This document shows positions 42,699-53,800 of a DNA stretch of 64,000 nt, in pieces. A program made the translations under genes and the position numbers. Source of the DNA: Saccharomycopsis fibuligera x Saccharomycopsis cf. fibuligera (taxonomy: Eukaryota > Ascomycota > Saccharomycetes > Ascoideales > Saccharomycopsidaceae). The DNA lies in contig CP012812.1 of the NCBI GenBank assembly GCA_001936135.1, forward strand, positions 1,860,001-1,924,000, written 5' to 3'. Every line of letters starts with the position of its first letter. Position 1 is the stretch's first letter. The notes below the pieces were generated by a model, which saw only the letters and a list, made by a program, of their open reading frames with translations, did no database searches and was not told the origin of the DNA.

Positions 42699-43419
42699 TG
42701 TATATGGCGATTTTGTGTAGTGGTTTGTGTAGTGGTTTGTGTAGTAGTAGGATATATTAGTTCGATAATGAAGAGGAAGAAAAGTGGTTATATACAAAAG
42801 AAATAACAGTGACAGGATCTTTGGGGGCCGCAATAAAAAATAGATTCCAGCAGAATGCGCAGCGCAAGCGAGCTTCATCGAGCTCATCAATTCCAGCCAT
42901 TTGGAAGGAAAAACAGCAAAAAGCACATTTTTGCGGGCAGGAACCATAACGCTGGAATATGTGTTGTGGCGTGAGATGATGTACATTACTGTTTGTACGC
43001 GCACCTAGTTTGTGACGATGGCGCCGTCCATTTGATCTGCCTCTTGCCGCGATTTTCCATAGGGAAACGCTCTATTTAACTTCTTTTTCTTTTGGGTGAT
43101 GATTTGATTTGATGATCTGGAATCTGATGAACGCCTATTTGGAAGTTTCTGTTTTGGCGCTTGGCTTCAAATTCGGTGATTGAGGCTAACACTGGATGAA
43201 TAAGTGACCGATACACTCATAATAATTGCCCATAGCACATTGCAGAGTTTATTTCCCGCTACTTGACACATATCCATCGTTATCCAAAATTAGCCGCTGA
43301 CACAATTACTAAGTTGAGATTTGAGTATTTGCAACCACTGACAAAAAAAAAAAAGAGGAAAAAAAAACAATTTCAAGCATAGCATTGAATTAGTCAGTGG
43401 CTTTTAACAGAAATAACAC
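42699..43419. promoter_or_regulatory. Divergent promoter TGL1/TOG-like gene
   Basis: 721 bp between two divergent start codons. The TGL1 leader contains a 12-bp tandem repeat, GTGTAGTGGTTT (three units, the last imperfect, about 42715-42750). Poly-A tracts lie near the rightward gene. Confidence 0.5.
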
Positions 43420-46400
43420 ATGCTCACACTGCTTTATTCTTGGGTTCTTCAGCGCAGATACACAGCTTCGCTGATACTGACAGCACTGACCACACCAGCG
43501 CTGCGCACTAGCTCATCACAAATGGTAATAACAAACTCGGCAAACAGCAACAGCAGCAGTATAGCTTCTGCTTCTGCTTCATCAGATCTGGTACAGAATA
43601 ACTTACAGAATGGTCATCAAACATCAGAATATTTGCGAAATAGCTTCAATTCATCCTCCCAATCTATAATACACGATGACAGCGCTTACGATCTTAATAA
43701 TTCCTCAGAGCTTAAAATTAACATAAGCAGTCAACCGCACCAACCTTTAGATATACCCAGTTCAATCAATCCAGTCAATGATACTTATAATGTCTTCGAA
43801 AGCTCTTTATACATCAGCAACAGCAGTTTTTTCACGTCCAATAATACCCTCATTTCAACTTGCAATAACAACAATATGCAGCAGCCCATCCTCGTACAAG
43901 TACTATGCAGCCCAGTATTTATGTCGGTTACTACTGCGATAATGACAATTTTTCAGGAAATAATACTCTCATTACAGCCTCTTGAGCCCCATATTAACAG
44001 TTTCGCAGATAATCCCATTAGTTTTGTCATCAGTGGATACAAGACTGCTTATTCCAACAAGAATGTGAGGATAATCTTTGCAGCAATTATGTACTTAATA
44101 TGTTTTCATTCATTAGTGCGCGTATTTTGCTTTGTCAATGCTAAAGTCAATGACTATTTCATGTATCTGCTGTTTGATGATTTAAAATATCAGACCGATA
44201 GTACTGGTATTAATAGAAATATAACTGAGCCTTACGCAATCATGGATAGAGACGGTATTCAAGAAACTAGACTGTTGCTTAAAAATGAGTCCAAAGAGTT
44301 CCCCGAGAACTCTGAGCTTGATCAAGAAGCAAAAGAAGATATTCTGGCTTCGTTGCAGTATATGCTGGGTGATGATACGGACAAAACATCCGAATCTGAG
44401 TCTGGATACGAGTCGGAACCCGAGCCTGAGAGGGAGAATATTTTAGGCCTGCTGCAGCTCTTTTCAAGCGGCGATAGTAACAAAAGTTTTATATTCAATG
44501 AAAAAGGAGCGCCTTATATTACTGACCACCCGCGACAAAACATATCTGAAAATGAGCACAAGCCAGATTGTATTTTTGAACATGGCAAAAAAGTTAATAG
44601 TTTTGATTTTGGGTCACAATCGCTTATCAAATGTGAGGCGTCAACAGATGACGAACTAACTGAATCAACGTTTCTGAAATATGCTTTACGTCCGTACATC
44701 CCGGCACTAATTCAACTGGGCGAGGATGAAAGTAACCTGCTCAATATGAATCAGTCAAATAACAATTTGGATCCTATTAGCGAACTTGGTGGACCTGACA
44801 CAGTCAATAATGATACAAACAGCTTCTCACTTCCACAATCAGAATCTACCCATCTTGCTGGTGGTTTCAACGATATAAACTTATCAATAGACCTGAACTC
44901 CCGTTCTTTAAACTTGAGACCATCAGAAATTGTCTTTAACTGCCTGAAGGATACATGTCAAAGTAATTATCCATCTTCGCCTTTTGCTAATAATACCCGA
45001 GCTCAAAGTGGCAATGTCAAAACAAAGAAAAACAGCTTAAAGGAAAAATTGGGGCCTGCAGCTTCTGAAATTAAAAAAATTCTGATGGCAACACCAGAGG
45101 ATCTGGTAGATAGGTTACTTGAGTCCCCGTTAGAGACTGGTGGCGCCATACTGCTGGACTACGCTCTGTCTCACTTAATGAAAATTCAACCTAAGATAGA
45201 AAAACAAGCTTCTGAATCTTTAGATTTGGAGCGGCTTTCTCCTTTGAAACATCCTGATAACAATCAAACTATAAAAAAATCACCGTTACTGCAAGATCTT
45301 TTTAATGTGTCAAGCTTGCCTGCACTGACAGCAGGGACGACAGCATCGCTTGAACACACAAACTGTGGCCCGGAATCAAACTTCAAAACGCTGTCTCTGA
45401 TAATTAACATTTCTCCCACAAAGTCAATCCCAAGATTGGAAAGTTCAAGCCGTCCACCATCTAGATTGCTGTCAAGACTTGCTAATAGAGCATCTTCGTC
45501 AGAACTGCTACAACAAACTCCAAAGACACCTCAAAGAAATCTGGTTGGCGCGAATCTAGACTTGGAAGATGTTCAAAACAGAAGTAGTTCTCGAACCAGT
45601 TCCAGTGACTCTAAAACATTTAATAGTGTTGCTTCTATTACCTCAAAGACTTTAAATGCTAAACCAAGGCGCTTTAGCTCGCCGAGAAAAAACCTGTCGG
45701 TAGGTTCTGGTGTAAAACATGTGTATTATGATTTGCCTCAACAGATTGAAAACCTTTTCAATGTTTCTAGTTACACAAACGAGCAGTATCTAAAGGAAGC
45801 TTACAATGTTGACCACGAAGATCATTCATTAGCTTATCTAGCACAAGGTAATGAAAAATGGCTCACAGAATGTGTTTCGGGTGTTGAAATAGATAGTTTA
45901 TTTTCTGAGTTTTCAGGAAAGGAAACCGCAGAGAATTGGAAGAAAAGATCTGAAAATGCCGATGCAGTTGTTGTATTTTTACAAAGGGAAGATTTGGGTG
46001 CTGACATACGACAAGCAATTAGAAAAAATTTTCTCAAACACCTTGACGATTTGTTTGAAATGGTGAAAACCAAACGGTCTACTTTAACGAAAAAGGCAAT
46101 ATATCTTCTTAGAGATTTAGTAGTTTACGGTGATTTTGAAGACATTTTGGATATTGTGCTCCCAAAATCAGTTTTAGCTTTGCTCAACTTATCATTTGCA
46201 TCATCAGCAAGAAGCCGTTTTTTAAAAGACCTTTCGTTGAGAACCGCTTGCGATATAATCATGACTGCTGATCTTCAACAATTTTTAAAGCTTCAAGGAG
46301 CTATTTTCAAACCAGCCACGGAAAAAATTAATATCAACTCAAAAGTTTTTTATCATTGGAGCCTAGAAGTGTATAAAGCTTACATTCTATGTCATAGAAC

Positions 46401-47088
46401 CGAACTTACTGAAAACTACGCGGCTACAATTAGCGAAGAAGCGCAAAAACATAGTTTGGAAACAACGCTGTCAAGAATGTGTAATGATTTTACTGAGTTA
46501 ATGATGTCCGCTCAGAAAAACACTTTACTTCACAAAATTATCACAAAATCACTTCCTTTTTTTTCCAGTTTAAATAAGGTCATTAGTGGACATGTGCAAT
46601 CTAGAAAAGCCATGGTTGAAATCTTTTTGGTTGTTCAAAGAATGGCACCAATATTGGAGCCACTTAACGTTATTTATTTGGATGTCTTTGACAAAGCTAC
46701 GCAGGCAAAGATCAAACGAGAAAATCTTGATCCAAGTTTGTTTTTACTGCCATACTTGACACTTCCGAGCGGTGGCAGCGATGGCGATTTTGCAGAGAGT
46801 AGCGATGTGCAATTGGATCCCTCAAATAGTTTCCCTTCATTGGGCGCCGTCGAAAGTTCAAAGGCTAAGCCTGCTGAAGCCAAGTTCCTTGTGAAAAATA
46901 GCTTTGTCGAGAACAAACCCCAAGATTCTAAATTGGTTGAAAATGATGACTTAAAAAACACGACTCTTTTTAGACCTCTTGGCTCAAGTGGAAATAAGAG
47001 CAACAATTTTCTAGCTCTGAGCAAAAAGAGCTTTGAGGCTGGCAAGGAAAATGAAGAGCCAGCTGCCCAAAATCTTATACCATCCTAA
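43420..47088 (+). CDS. Large protein with two membrane segments and a possible CLASP/TOG-like domain
   Basis: A 1222-residue protein I cannot name. The N-terminus is Ser/Thr/Asn-rich. Two hydrophobic segments lie at about 157-182 (VFMSVTTAIMTIFQEIILSL) and 214-238 (RIIFAAIMYLICFHSLVRVF). They contain no CTG, so they hold under either code. A long acidic, disordered middle (about 260-800) includes basic Ser/Arg-rich stretches (PRLESSSRPPSRLLSRLANR; PRRFSSPRKNLSVG). A helical region at about 820-1090 starts LFSEFSGKETAENWKKR, like the F.GKE.E.NW..R opening of CLASP_N/TOG domains in microtubule-stabilising proteins such as Stu1. The C-terminus has a KEN box (FEAGKENEEP, about 1209). The order differs from Stu1, which has N-terminal TOG domains and no membrane segments. 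The many CTG codons would be Ser in a CUG-Ser yeast. ATG 43420 is the first; Met 35 is an alternative. Confidence 0.6.
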   Translation: MLTLLYSWVLQRRYTASLILTALTTPALRTSSSQMVITNSANSNSSSIASASASSDLVQNNLQNGHQTSEYLRNSFNSSSQSIIHDDSAYDLNNSSELKINISSQPHQPLDIPSSINPVNDTYNVFESSLYISNSSFFTSNNTLISTCNNNNMQQPILVQVLCSPVFMSVTTAIMTIFQEIILSLQPLEPHINSFADNPISFVISGYKTAYSNKNVRIIFAAIMYLICFHSLVRVFCFVNAKVNDYFMYLLFDDLKYQTDSTGINRNITEPYAIMDRDGIQETRLLLKNESKEFPENSELDQEAKEDILASLQYMLGDDTDKTSESESGYESEPEPERENILGLLQLFSSGDSNKSFIFNEKGAPYITDHPRQNISENEHKPDCIFEHGKKVNSFDFGSQSLIKCEASTDDELTESTFLKYALRPYIPALIQLGEDESNLLNMNQSNNNLDPISELGGPDTVNNDTNSFSLPQSESTHLAGGFNDINLSIDLNSRSLNLRPSEIVFNCLKDTCQSNYPSSPFANNTRAQSGNVKTKKNSLKEKLGPAASEIKKILMATPEDLVDRLLESPLETGGAILLDYALSHLMKIQPKIEKQASESLDLERLSPLKHPDNNQTIKKSPLLQDLFNVSSLPALTAGTTASLEHTNCGPESNFKTLSLIINISPTKSIPRLESSSRPPSRLLSRLANRASSSELLQQTPKTPQRNLVGANLDLEDVQNRSSSRTSSSDSKTFNSVASITSKTLNAKPRRFSSPRKNLSVGSGVKHVYYDLPQQIENLFNVSSYTNEQYLKEAYNVDHEDHSLAYLAQGNEKWLTECVSGVEIDSLFSEFSGKETAENWKKRSENADAVVVFLQREDLGADIRQAIRKNFLKHLDDLFEMVKTKRSTLTKKAIYLLRDLVVYGDFEDILDIVLPKSVLALLNLSFASSARSRFLKDLSLRTACDIIMTADLQQFLKLQGAIFKPATEKININSKVFYHWSLEVYKAYILCHRTELTENYAATISEEAQKHSLETTLSRMCNDFTELMMSAQKNTLLHKIITKSLPFFSSLNKVISGHVQSRKAMVEIFLVVQRMAPILEPLNVIYLDVFDKATQAKIKRENLDPSLFLLPYLTLPSGGSDGDFAESSDVQLDPSNSFPSLGAVESSKAKPAEAKFLVKNSFVENKPQDSKLVENDDLKNTTLFRPLGSSGNKSNNFLALSKKSFEAGKENEEPAAQNLIPS

Positions 47089-48095
47089 AAGGCTTTTCAT
47101 GTATCATATTAAGTATGTTATTACTACGGCCCGACAAACTGCCTACTTCTAGCATTTGCTTTACCCCTTCATCCTATTTTTTAGTACAGGCTTCCAGTTG
47201 TGTGATGTTTTTTATTTTTTCATAATGATTATCAGCCTACGTATAATATAGATGTCATTTGTATTAATGTTTCACTTTTAACTTTTCCAATTATTGTCAA
47301 TTTACCTTTATTTCCTCTCAACAATTTGAATTGTAGAATATACTATTTTGGCCGAAAATTCGGATAACTTTTTATGTATATACTCTATGCACAATGACAT
47401 ATACGGTAAAAATTATATCTGATTTTGTACTTTGCTGGTCATCACAGATGTGCAACAGATTGACTTAAACTTGAAGATAAATATGAGCATCATTGACATA
47501 GAATCAATCAATGCAGCTGAAGCCTGCCCGTCTCCTTTATTAATAACAGCTTTGAGGTGTACCGCTTCTAAAACCAGAGATGTTACTTGTATCATTTGAA
47601 TTACTTGTGTATTCTTATTCCGCTGAAAAACGGCGGAGATTGAGGGCACTGGCCCTCGTTTGCATCCGAAGCAAGTTCCGTTATTTGCGAGTTATAATTA
47701 CACTCAATGATCGAAGTGTTATTAGCTCAAGCTAAAAAGCGCAAGGAGTCATGCCTAATATTTGAAATAAGTAACTTTAGTTAATCTCCGTTGAAAAATT
47801 GTACAATTCTTTCGGAGCTTTTTGAATTATTCATGTGTGCACCATCGATGCGTCTCAACGCCACCTTAGTTGTTAGCTTTGTATTCCATTTGAATTGATT
47901 GTATGGGCTTGACGATGTTTGCCAAGCTTTGGGCGCAATTAACTTGCTACATGTATTTAAGCAGCCGTGTGAATGCTTATTTTGTAAAAGGAATGATGAT
48001 TTTGCTTGCACTTTAGCGAACATTACTATTGCAATCTTACAAAGCAACAAGTCAATCAATTCTTTTTCTTTTCAAAACTTTCTACTACTTCGAAA
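47089..48095. promoter_or_regulatory. Intergenic, pyridoxal reductase promoter
   Basis: 1.0 kb between two rightward genes, AT-rich, no recognised gene. Short frames on the minus strand (47413-47649, 47781-48059) show no family features. Confidence 0.45.
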
Positions 48096-49106
48096 ATGTC
48101 ACAATTTAAACACACTCCACTTCCAAAAGTCGTCGGTTTCGGCACAATGGGGTTAACATGGACACCCAACCCAGTATCTCAAGAACAAGCCAATGAAATT
48201 TATTTAGCCGCTTACAATTCTGGAGCACGATTTTTCAATGCTGGTGAGTTCTACGGTCCAGAGGGAATCAACTTGAAATACTTGAACCATTTTCTCTACT
48301 CGCATCCTGAGTTGAAAGATGATATTATCGTGTGTGTCAAAGGTGCCATTGACCTTGAAAGACTTGCACCTGCTGGGGATAAAGCAGGTATCCAGAAATC
48401 TCTTGATAATATCTTGAGTTTGCTCCCTGAGAAAAAAGGCCAACTTATCTTTGAGTGCGCTAGAGTTGACCCTACAGTACCTATTGAAGACACAGTTAGT
48501 TATATTGCAGAATACGTCAAAGCTGGCAAAATTGGCGGTATTTCGCTCTCTGAACCAGGAGTGGAAACAATTAAGAAAGCATCAAAGATCGCTCCTATTG
48601 CTTTTGTTGAGATAGAGTTCTCGTTATGGTTTACTGAAATTTTGACTAATGGTATCGCTGATGTTTGCAGGGACTTAAATATTCCAATTGTGGCATATTC
48701 TCCATTAGGAAGCGGATTTTTAACTGGAACTATTACTTCGACTGAAGATTTGGCAAAAGGTGATCTCAGAACAGCGTTCGACAAATTTTCCAGTGATGAA
48801 GTCATTAAGCAGAATACTATTCTTTTGCAAAAATTGCAAGCTGTTGCCAATGATGAAAACTTAAGCTTGGCTCAGTTGTCATTGGCCTGGATTGCATTTC
48901 ATAATAATGATAAGTTTGTCGATAAGGCGAAGTATCCTCTATTTGTGCCTATTCCAGGCTCTACTAAGCCAGCAAGAATTGCTGATAATTCTAACATTAG
49001 AGAAATTGGTGTTGAATCGTTCAACAAGATTAATAAGATTCTCAAGGAGACTGAGGTTGTAGGTGGCCAATACAATGAGCAGCTTAGAGCATACTTGGGA
49101 AAGTAG
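48096..49106 (+). CDS. PLR1: Pyridoxal reductase, aldo-keto reductase family
   Basis: A 336-residue aldo-keto reductase resembling fission-yeast Plr1 and S. cerevisiae YPR127W, which reduce pyridoxal to pyridoxine with NADPH in vitamin B6 salvage. Seen: VVGFGTMGLTWTPNPVSQEQ, FFNAGEFYGP (catalytic Tyr in the .GEFYG motif), IIVCVKGAIDL (Lys), IGGISLSEPGVETIKKA, VAYSPLGSGFLTG and VPIPGSTKPARIADN, which binds the nucleotide 2'-phosphate. Length fits the family (333 in fission yeast). The start is the ATG with the conserved MSQFKHTPLPKVVGFG; the frame continues upstream without supporting similarity. No CTG codons in 336, consistent with a CUG-Ser yeast. Confidence 0.88.
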   Translation: MSQFKHTPLPKVVGFGTMGLTWTPNPVSQEQANEIYLAAYNSGARFFNAGEFYGPEGINLKYLNHFLYSHPELKDDIIVCVKGAIDLERLAPAGDKAGIQKSLDNILSLLPEKKGQLIFECARVDPTVPIEDTVSYIAEYVKAGKIGGISLSEPGVETIKKASKIAPIAFVEIEFSLWFTEILTNGIADVCRDLNIPIVAYSPLGSGFLTGTITSTEDLAKGDLRTAFDKFSSDEVIKQNTILLQKLQAVANDENLSLAQLSLAWIAFHNNDKFVDKAKYPLFVPIPGSTKPARIADNSNIREIGVESFNKINKILKETEVVGGQYNEQLRAYLGK

Positions 49107-50021
49107 GAGACCTTATCTCTTTTCTTTGTATATATTCGGCTTCACTATTTTCTTTGCTAATAGCTAAAGAGTGCTTTTTTTAGAAAAGATTACATACGTT
49201 GCGATTAACATAAGTTATTACTTTCACATTTAGGGTTTTTATACTGTAGTGTCCAAGAAGCTAACATGCTTGATTATATCCTAAACGGCATTTTTTTCAG
49301 TCACGGAGAACAACAGACCACTTTTTGGGCGCCATATTCATGCAACGTTAACTCAGAATTCGTGATTATTAATTAAAAATGCCTTATATTCCAATATAAC
49401 TAAGTAATAAAATTTATAACGATATTGGGTTAAACCGCGGATAAAATATTACCATCGGACAGAATAGAATAAATATAAATGTTAAATGCAAGTCCATGTA
49501 AAACAAGTATCATTTAATAGGTAATTCGCATATAGTATAATATGACAGAAGATAACAGAAAACAACAAAATAAATTAAAAAATTATTGAAGTTTGGATCC
49601 TAATCCGTATATGCAAACTCAATGCTCTTTACATCTTGCTTTGTACCATCGACCTACACCGACTAGTGCAATTGCATCGCCATATAGCATCATTAAAATT
49701 AATGTTGTAAATCTTATATGCAAGACCAGACATCTTCCTGTCATGTTAAGCGAGATCTGCATACAATCATCATGTGAGCTTACCTCATCGATCGCTTTCG
49801 CGCGCAATTTAAGTGATTTTTCTCCATACAATAAAAGAAAATTTCAACATCTGCGAAAAAAAGAAAAATGAAAAAAAAAAAAAGATAGAGTACTAATGAT
49901 CCATAAATATCGACTTTTGACAACATTTCTCATAGCTTTATATAACTTCAACTTATTGGCACAATCTTCAAAAGTCAACATATAAATAACAATCAATAAA
50001 TAATAAATATTCAATACAACA
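49107..50021. other. Intergenic, fRMsr promoter
   Basis: 915 bp between two rightward genes. AT-rich; short frames present but none recognised. TATAAATA-like sequences lie just before the fRMsr ATG. Confidence 0.45.
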
Positions 50022-50567
50022 ATGGGACACCACGGCGACTATTCCAGATTTTCACAAACCACCAAAGAAGAAATCTTGCAACAAGTAATCGATTCCTATG
50101 ACGCATTAGCCGATGGCCAAACCAATTGGGTTTCCAATCTTTCCAATGCCGCATCATTGATTTGGCACGCATACCATTCATTAGAATCTCCAAGCAATGG
50201 AGTAAACTGGGCTGGTTTTTACATTGTTGATAAAAAAGATCAATCTCAATTATTGCTTGGTCCATTCCAGGGCACTGTTGCTTGTCAAGTGATAAAGATT
50301 GGAAAAGGTGTTTGTGGTACTGCTGCTGGTGATAAGCAGACTCAATTAGTGCCGGATGTGGAACAATTCCCTGGTCATATTGCTTGTGATTCTGTGACGA
50401 AGAGTGAAGTAGTTGTGCCTATTGTTAGCAAGCAAAATGGAGTTGAAGTTGTTAGGGGGGTGATTGATTTGGATAATACTCAATTAGAAGGATTTGATGA
50501 AGTCGATCAAAAATATTTGGAGATTTTGGCTAGCAAGATTGCTGTGTCTTGTGAGTGGGAGTTCTAA
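50022..50567 (+). CDS. Free methionine-R-sulfoxide reductase (GAF domain)
   Basis: A 181-residue single GAF-domain enzyme, orthologue of S. cerevisiae YKL069W (fRMsr, about 180 residues), which reduces free Met-R-sulfoxide with thioredoxin and protects against oxidative stress. Seen: VNWAGFYIVDKKDQSQLLLG, PFQGTVACQVIKIGKGVCGT and PDVEQFPGHIACDSVTKSEV, carrying the three Cys used in catalysis (ACQV, GVCGT, IACDS), followed by VRGVIDLDNTQLEGFDEVD. The start is the first ATG (MGHHGDYSRFSQTTKEE). Convergent with CRT10, 255 bp apart. Confidence 0.93.
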   Translation: MGHHGDYSRFSQTTKEEILQQVIDSYDALADGQTNWVSNLSNAASLIWHAYHSLESPSNGVNWAGFYIVDKKDQSQLLLGPFQGTVACQVIKIGKGVCGTAAGDKQTQLVPDVEQFPGHIACDSVTKSEVVVPIVSKQNGVEVVRGVIDLDNTQLEGFDEVDQKYLEILASKIAVSCEWEF

Positions 50568-50822
50568 TTCTATTAGAAACTTAAGAATGTTTATAATATA
50601 ACAAAGTATAATATAATGTAAAAGTATAAGTTTTTGCTTAATGAGTCTTAGAAAGGCAGTCCATTATCACTGTCGTTGGGAACAAGATGTGAACTATATG
50701 ACAAATGAACTGTAAATGCAACAAAGCAACGAAGGCGCGAAAACATAACCCAAAGACAGAAATATATAGTAAGATATTAAGCAAATCATAATATACTAAG
50801 ATTCTATGATCAACTCAGCACA

Positions 50823-53800
50823 CTATATAATCAAATCCGCTACCAAATTGTCCTGCGCATCACTGCTTATTTGATACGTCAAATGCGTACCATTATCATA
50901 AATCAAGTAAATATTATACTTACTAACAAACACTTCACCAATAGAAACCTTAATATGCCTAACCGCAAGTCCCGTTAATATCTTAACTGAATTATTAGCT
51001 TCATTTAAAAAGATTGACTGCAATCTAGCTGCAGCACCACCACCTCCAGTACCCGCATCGTGTCGTAGTTGCAGTTGCAGTTGCAGTTGCAGTTGCAGTG
51101 GATGCAAAGAGAATACCTCTGGTTCAGGAAACACCAATTCTTGACGGAACCCATGAAGTCCGCGATAGGAAGTAAGTCTAAAAACCGATGCGATTCCAGA
51201 TTGGGTGGCAACTACTACGCATGAAAGTTCAGGAATAAGTTTGACGAATGAAATACGGTTAGACATTTCGAATTCTCGTTCATCGTAAAGTGAGCGGCCC
51301 AAACTTTCAACCATGGACTCTTTTTTGAAAATATTTTTCACTGAAGCGTTGCAAACGAGTTTGTTACATTGAAATAAACCTAGACTTGTGTCCGTAGTAA
51401 TAATAACAAATTTATCATTGAAGTTGGTGGTCACTTTCGGCTGCCAGTATTTCAATTCATTAAGGCTCAGGTATGTCTTTCTATGGTTTCTTTGACGCAA
51501 CGTGTAATAATCGTCATAAAATTTGCGTATTCTGCGAAATGTGTCAGTGATCATTCCATTTTTCTTGAGTGAGTTATAGTTTACTGATATGTTTCTGCGC
51601 TCTGGCTCACTGGATATCATGGTTGAGGCAATGGCGCTGTTACTATGGTCGGGCCGTGTTTCTGTGAGCCCCCGTGATGTCAATGGATCTGATGAGGACA
51701 TATTTTCCAACTCATCTATAAAAGTTGCTGCTATTTCGGGCATAAACATAAATTTGATTAGTTTGTCAAGTTTTAATCTTGGAACTTCAAAATGTGCAAA
51801 TTTGGCAGCAAGTCCCAAATCGCTAGTATAAACTGGATCTGACTCTGAGTCTAAAATCCGGCTTTGTTGAGAAATTTTCTTCAAAATTGATGTCTCATCT
51901 AAATCCTCATCACCCGTCATTGCTTTGAGTGAGGACACTTTTTTAAACAGTTTATCACTAATGAAATGGGTGGACCATACATTATCATCTAGCTCAATAC
52001 GGCTAATCACCTGTGGTGGATAGAATTTCACTCTGTTGAATTTGCTACAGTTGTAATTATGCTCAATTAGCCTGCTTTCTCTAAAGGTGTTACCAGGATC
52101 CCAACTTTCATTATCTATGTGAATATGCTGTCTAATACCATCTTGCGTAGTAACGTTGGTATTATTATGATTGTGCTGGTTATCATTCTGCTGTTCAGCT
52201 ACCAGCGCATCATTATCAAATTCTTCTCCTTCTTCTTCTCCTTCTTCTTCTTCTTCTTCTCCTTCTTCTTCTTCCTCATTATCACCCTGAGGCAGTTCTT
52301 CTCCATCAATGTCACTTTCAAGAGATTCTTCATAACGATGTGCTCGAGTACCACGTATTCCGCTATTGATTCCCCTAGTAGGCGGCCTTGCTTGTTCGTG
52401 CCAATTATCGCCATCACCAACAACCAAATCAATAATATCAAGATCTCCGCGATTAGCTCGAATCAACAACTCATTCTCACTGGCAAGCTCCTCCACTTCA
52501 TCGTCCTCTAATGGATAATCAACTTCAATTTCGATGTCATCATCATTATTATCATTATCATTATCGTCATCGTCATCATCTATGCTATCTTGTAAAGATG
52601 GCGACGTTGCATCACAGTCAGTTGAATAATCGTCTCCGTCATGCAAAGATGTTCCATCTTCTCCTCTATCACCAGCCTGACCACCACCCCGTCCGCTCTC
52701 AGTGCTGCCATTATCACGACGACGACCACCACCAGTGCCACCACTCACACTGTACTGTCTGTTCAACGGACCAAAAATTTTTTCCAAATATATTTTCAAT
52801 ATCACTAACTCTCCACCAATGGCACCTGCGGACAAGTACACTAATATTGAGTTTTGAGATTCCGCCTTGGACAATCCATCTTTGCGAAAATTATGTGCAT
52901 CGCTAGAAATGTTATCATCGTTCTCTTCCTTGATGAAGCTTATATCGGGAATATTGGAAGCAAGAGTATGTGTCGAAACGGTATAAAATCGGTTTTCGCC
53001 ATGTTCTGTAGCATAATAAAACAACATTACTCGTCTGCTGTTATCTGAAACGGCAATTAAATTATACTCATTGTAGGTGTCAACACCCCAAGCTGATTTT
53101 CTTGTGCGTAACTGATGATTTGGTTTGATTTTGAAATCGTTCATGCTCCAATTGATGTTCATTTTAACTTTTTGATGTCCGCTTAAACGTTCAATTTTTC
53201 TTTGTCGTTCCATAAATTTAGTAACTTTGCTGAAAATGTCACCGGTGTACCAAATAAGCACCCTGCCACTATCCACGGCAGCAATAAGCACTTCCTTGTT
53301 TAAGAAAGAGGTGACTTTAAGAAAGTTTATTGAGTGAGGGAAATGCTGCCATACTGCAGACATAATATCTCGATCATAAGTATAGTCTGGTTTAGTATCG
53401 AACTTCACTAATGGCTTTGAGTCTAACGCTTCACAACCAGGCTGAATTTTTAATACATTGATTTCGCTGGTGGTTGCATAAAACATGTATTCTGGTTTGT
53501 CTTTGGAGACATCACATAAGTTGTTCTTAAATTTGTAATTAATCATTGGTTGGCTAAATTTGCCTTTGTTGGTGAGACATAGCTTTAACGAATTGCTGAA
53601 AGTATCTCCAGGCTGTCTCTTAATAATTCTCTTGCTGTTAGCATTTTGCTCGTTGAGACTATTGTTTTCCTTGTTGTTAATACTGCTTTCGGTCTCAGTT
53701 GTATGTAAATTTTCACCGATGGTTTCATTCATCAGCACAGCATCGGAATCTTTCCCACTATTGTGGTAATCCCAATAATTGTACGCTTCTATGGCATTTA

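Noticed and set aside
42699-43004. N-terminal extension of TGL1 by about 102 residues
   Set aside because: The extension contains a translated tandem repeat and no family similarity, while the ATG at 42698 aligns with the known Tgl1 start.
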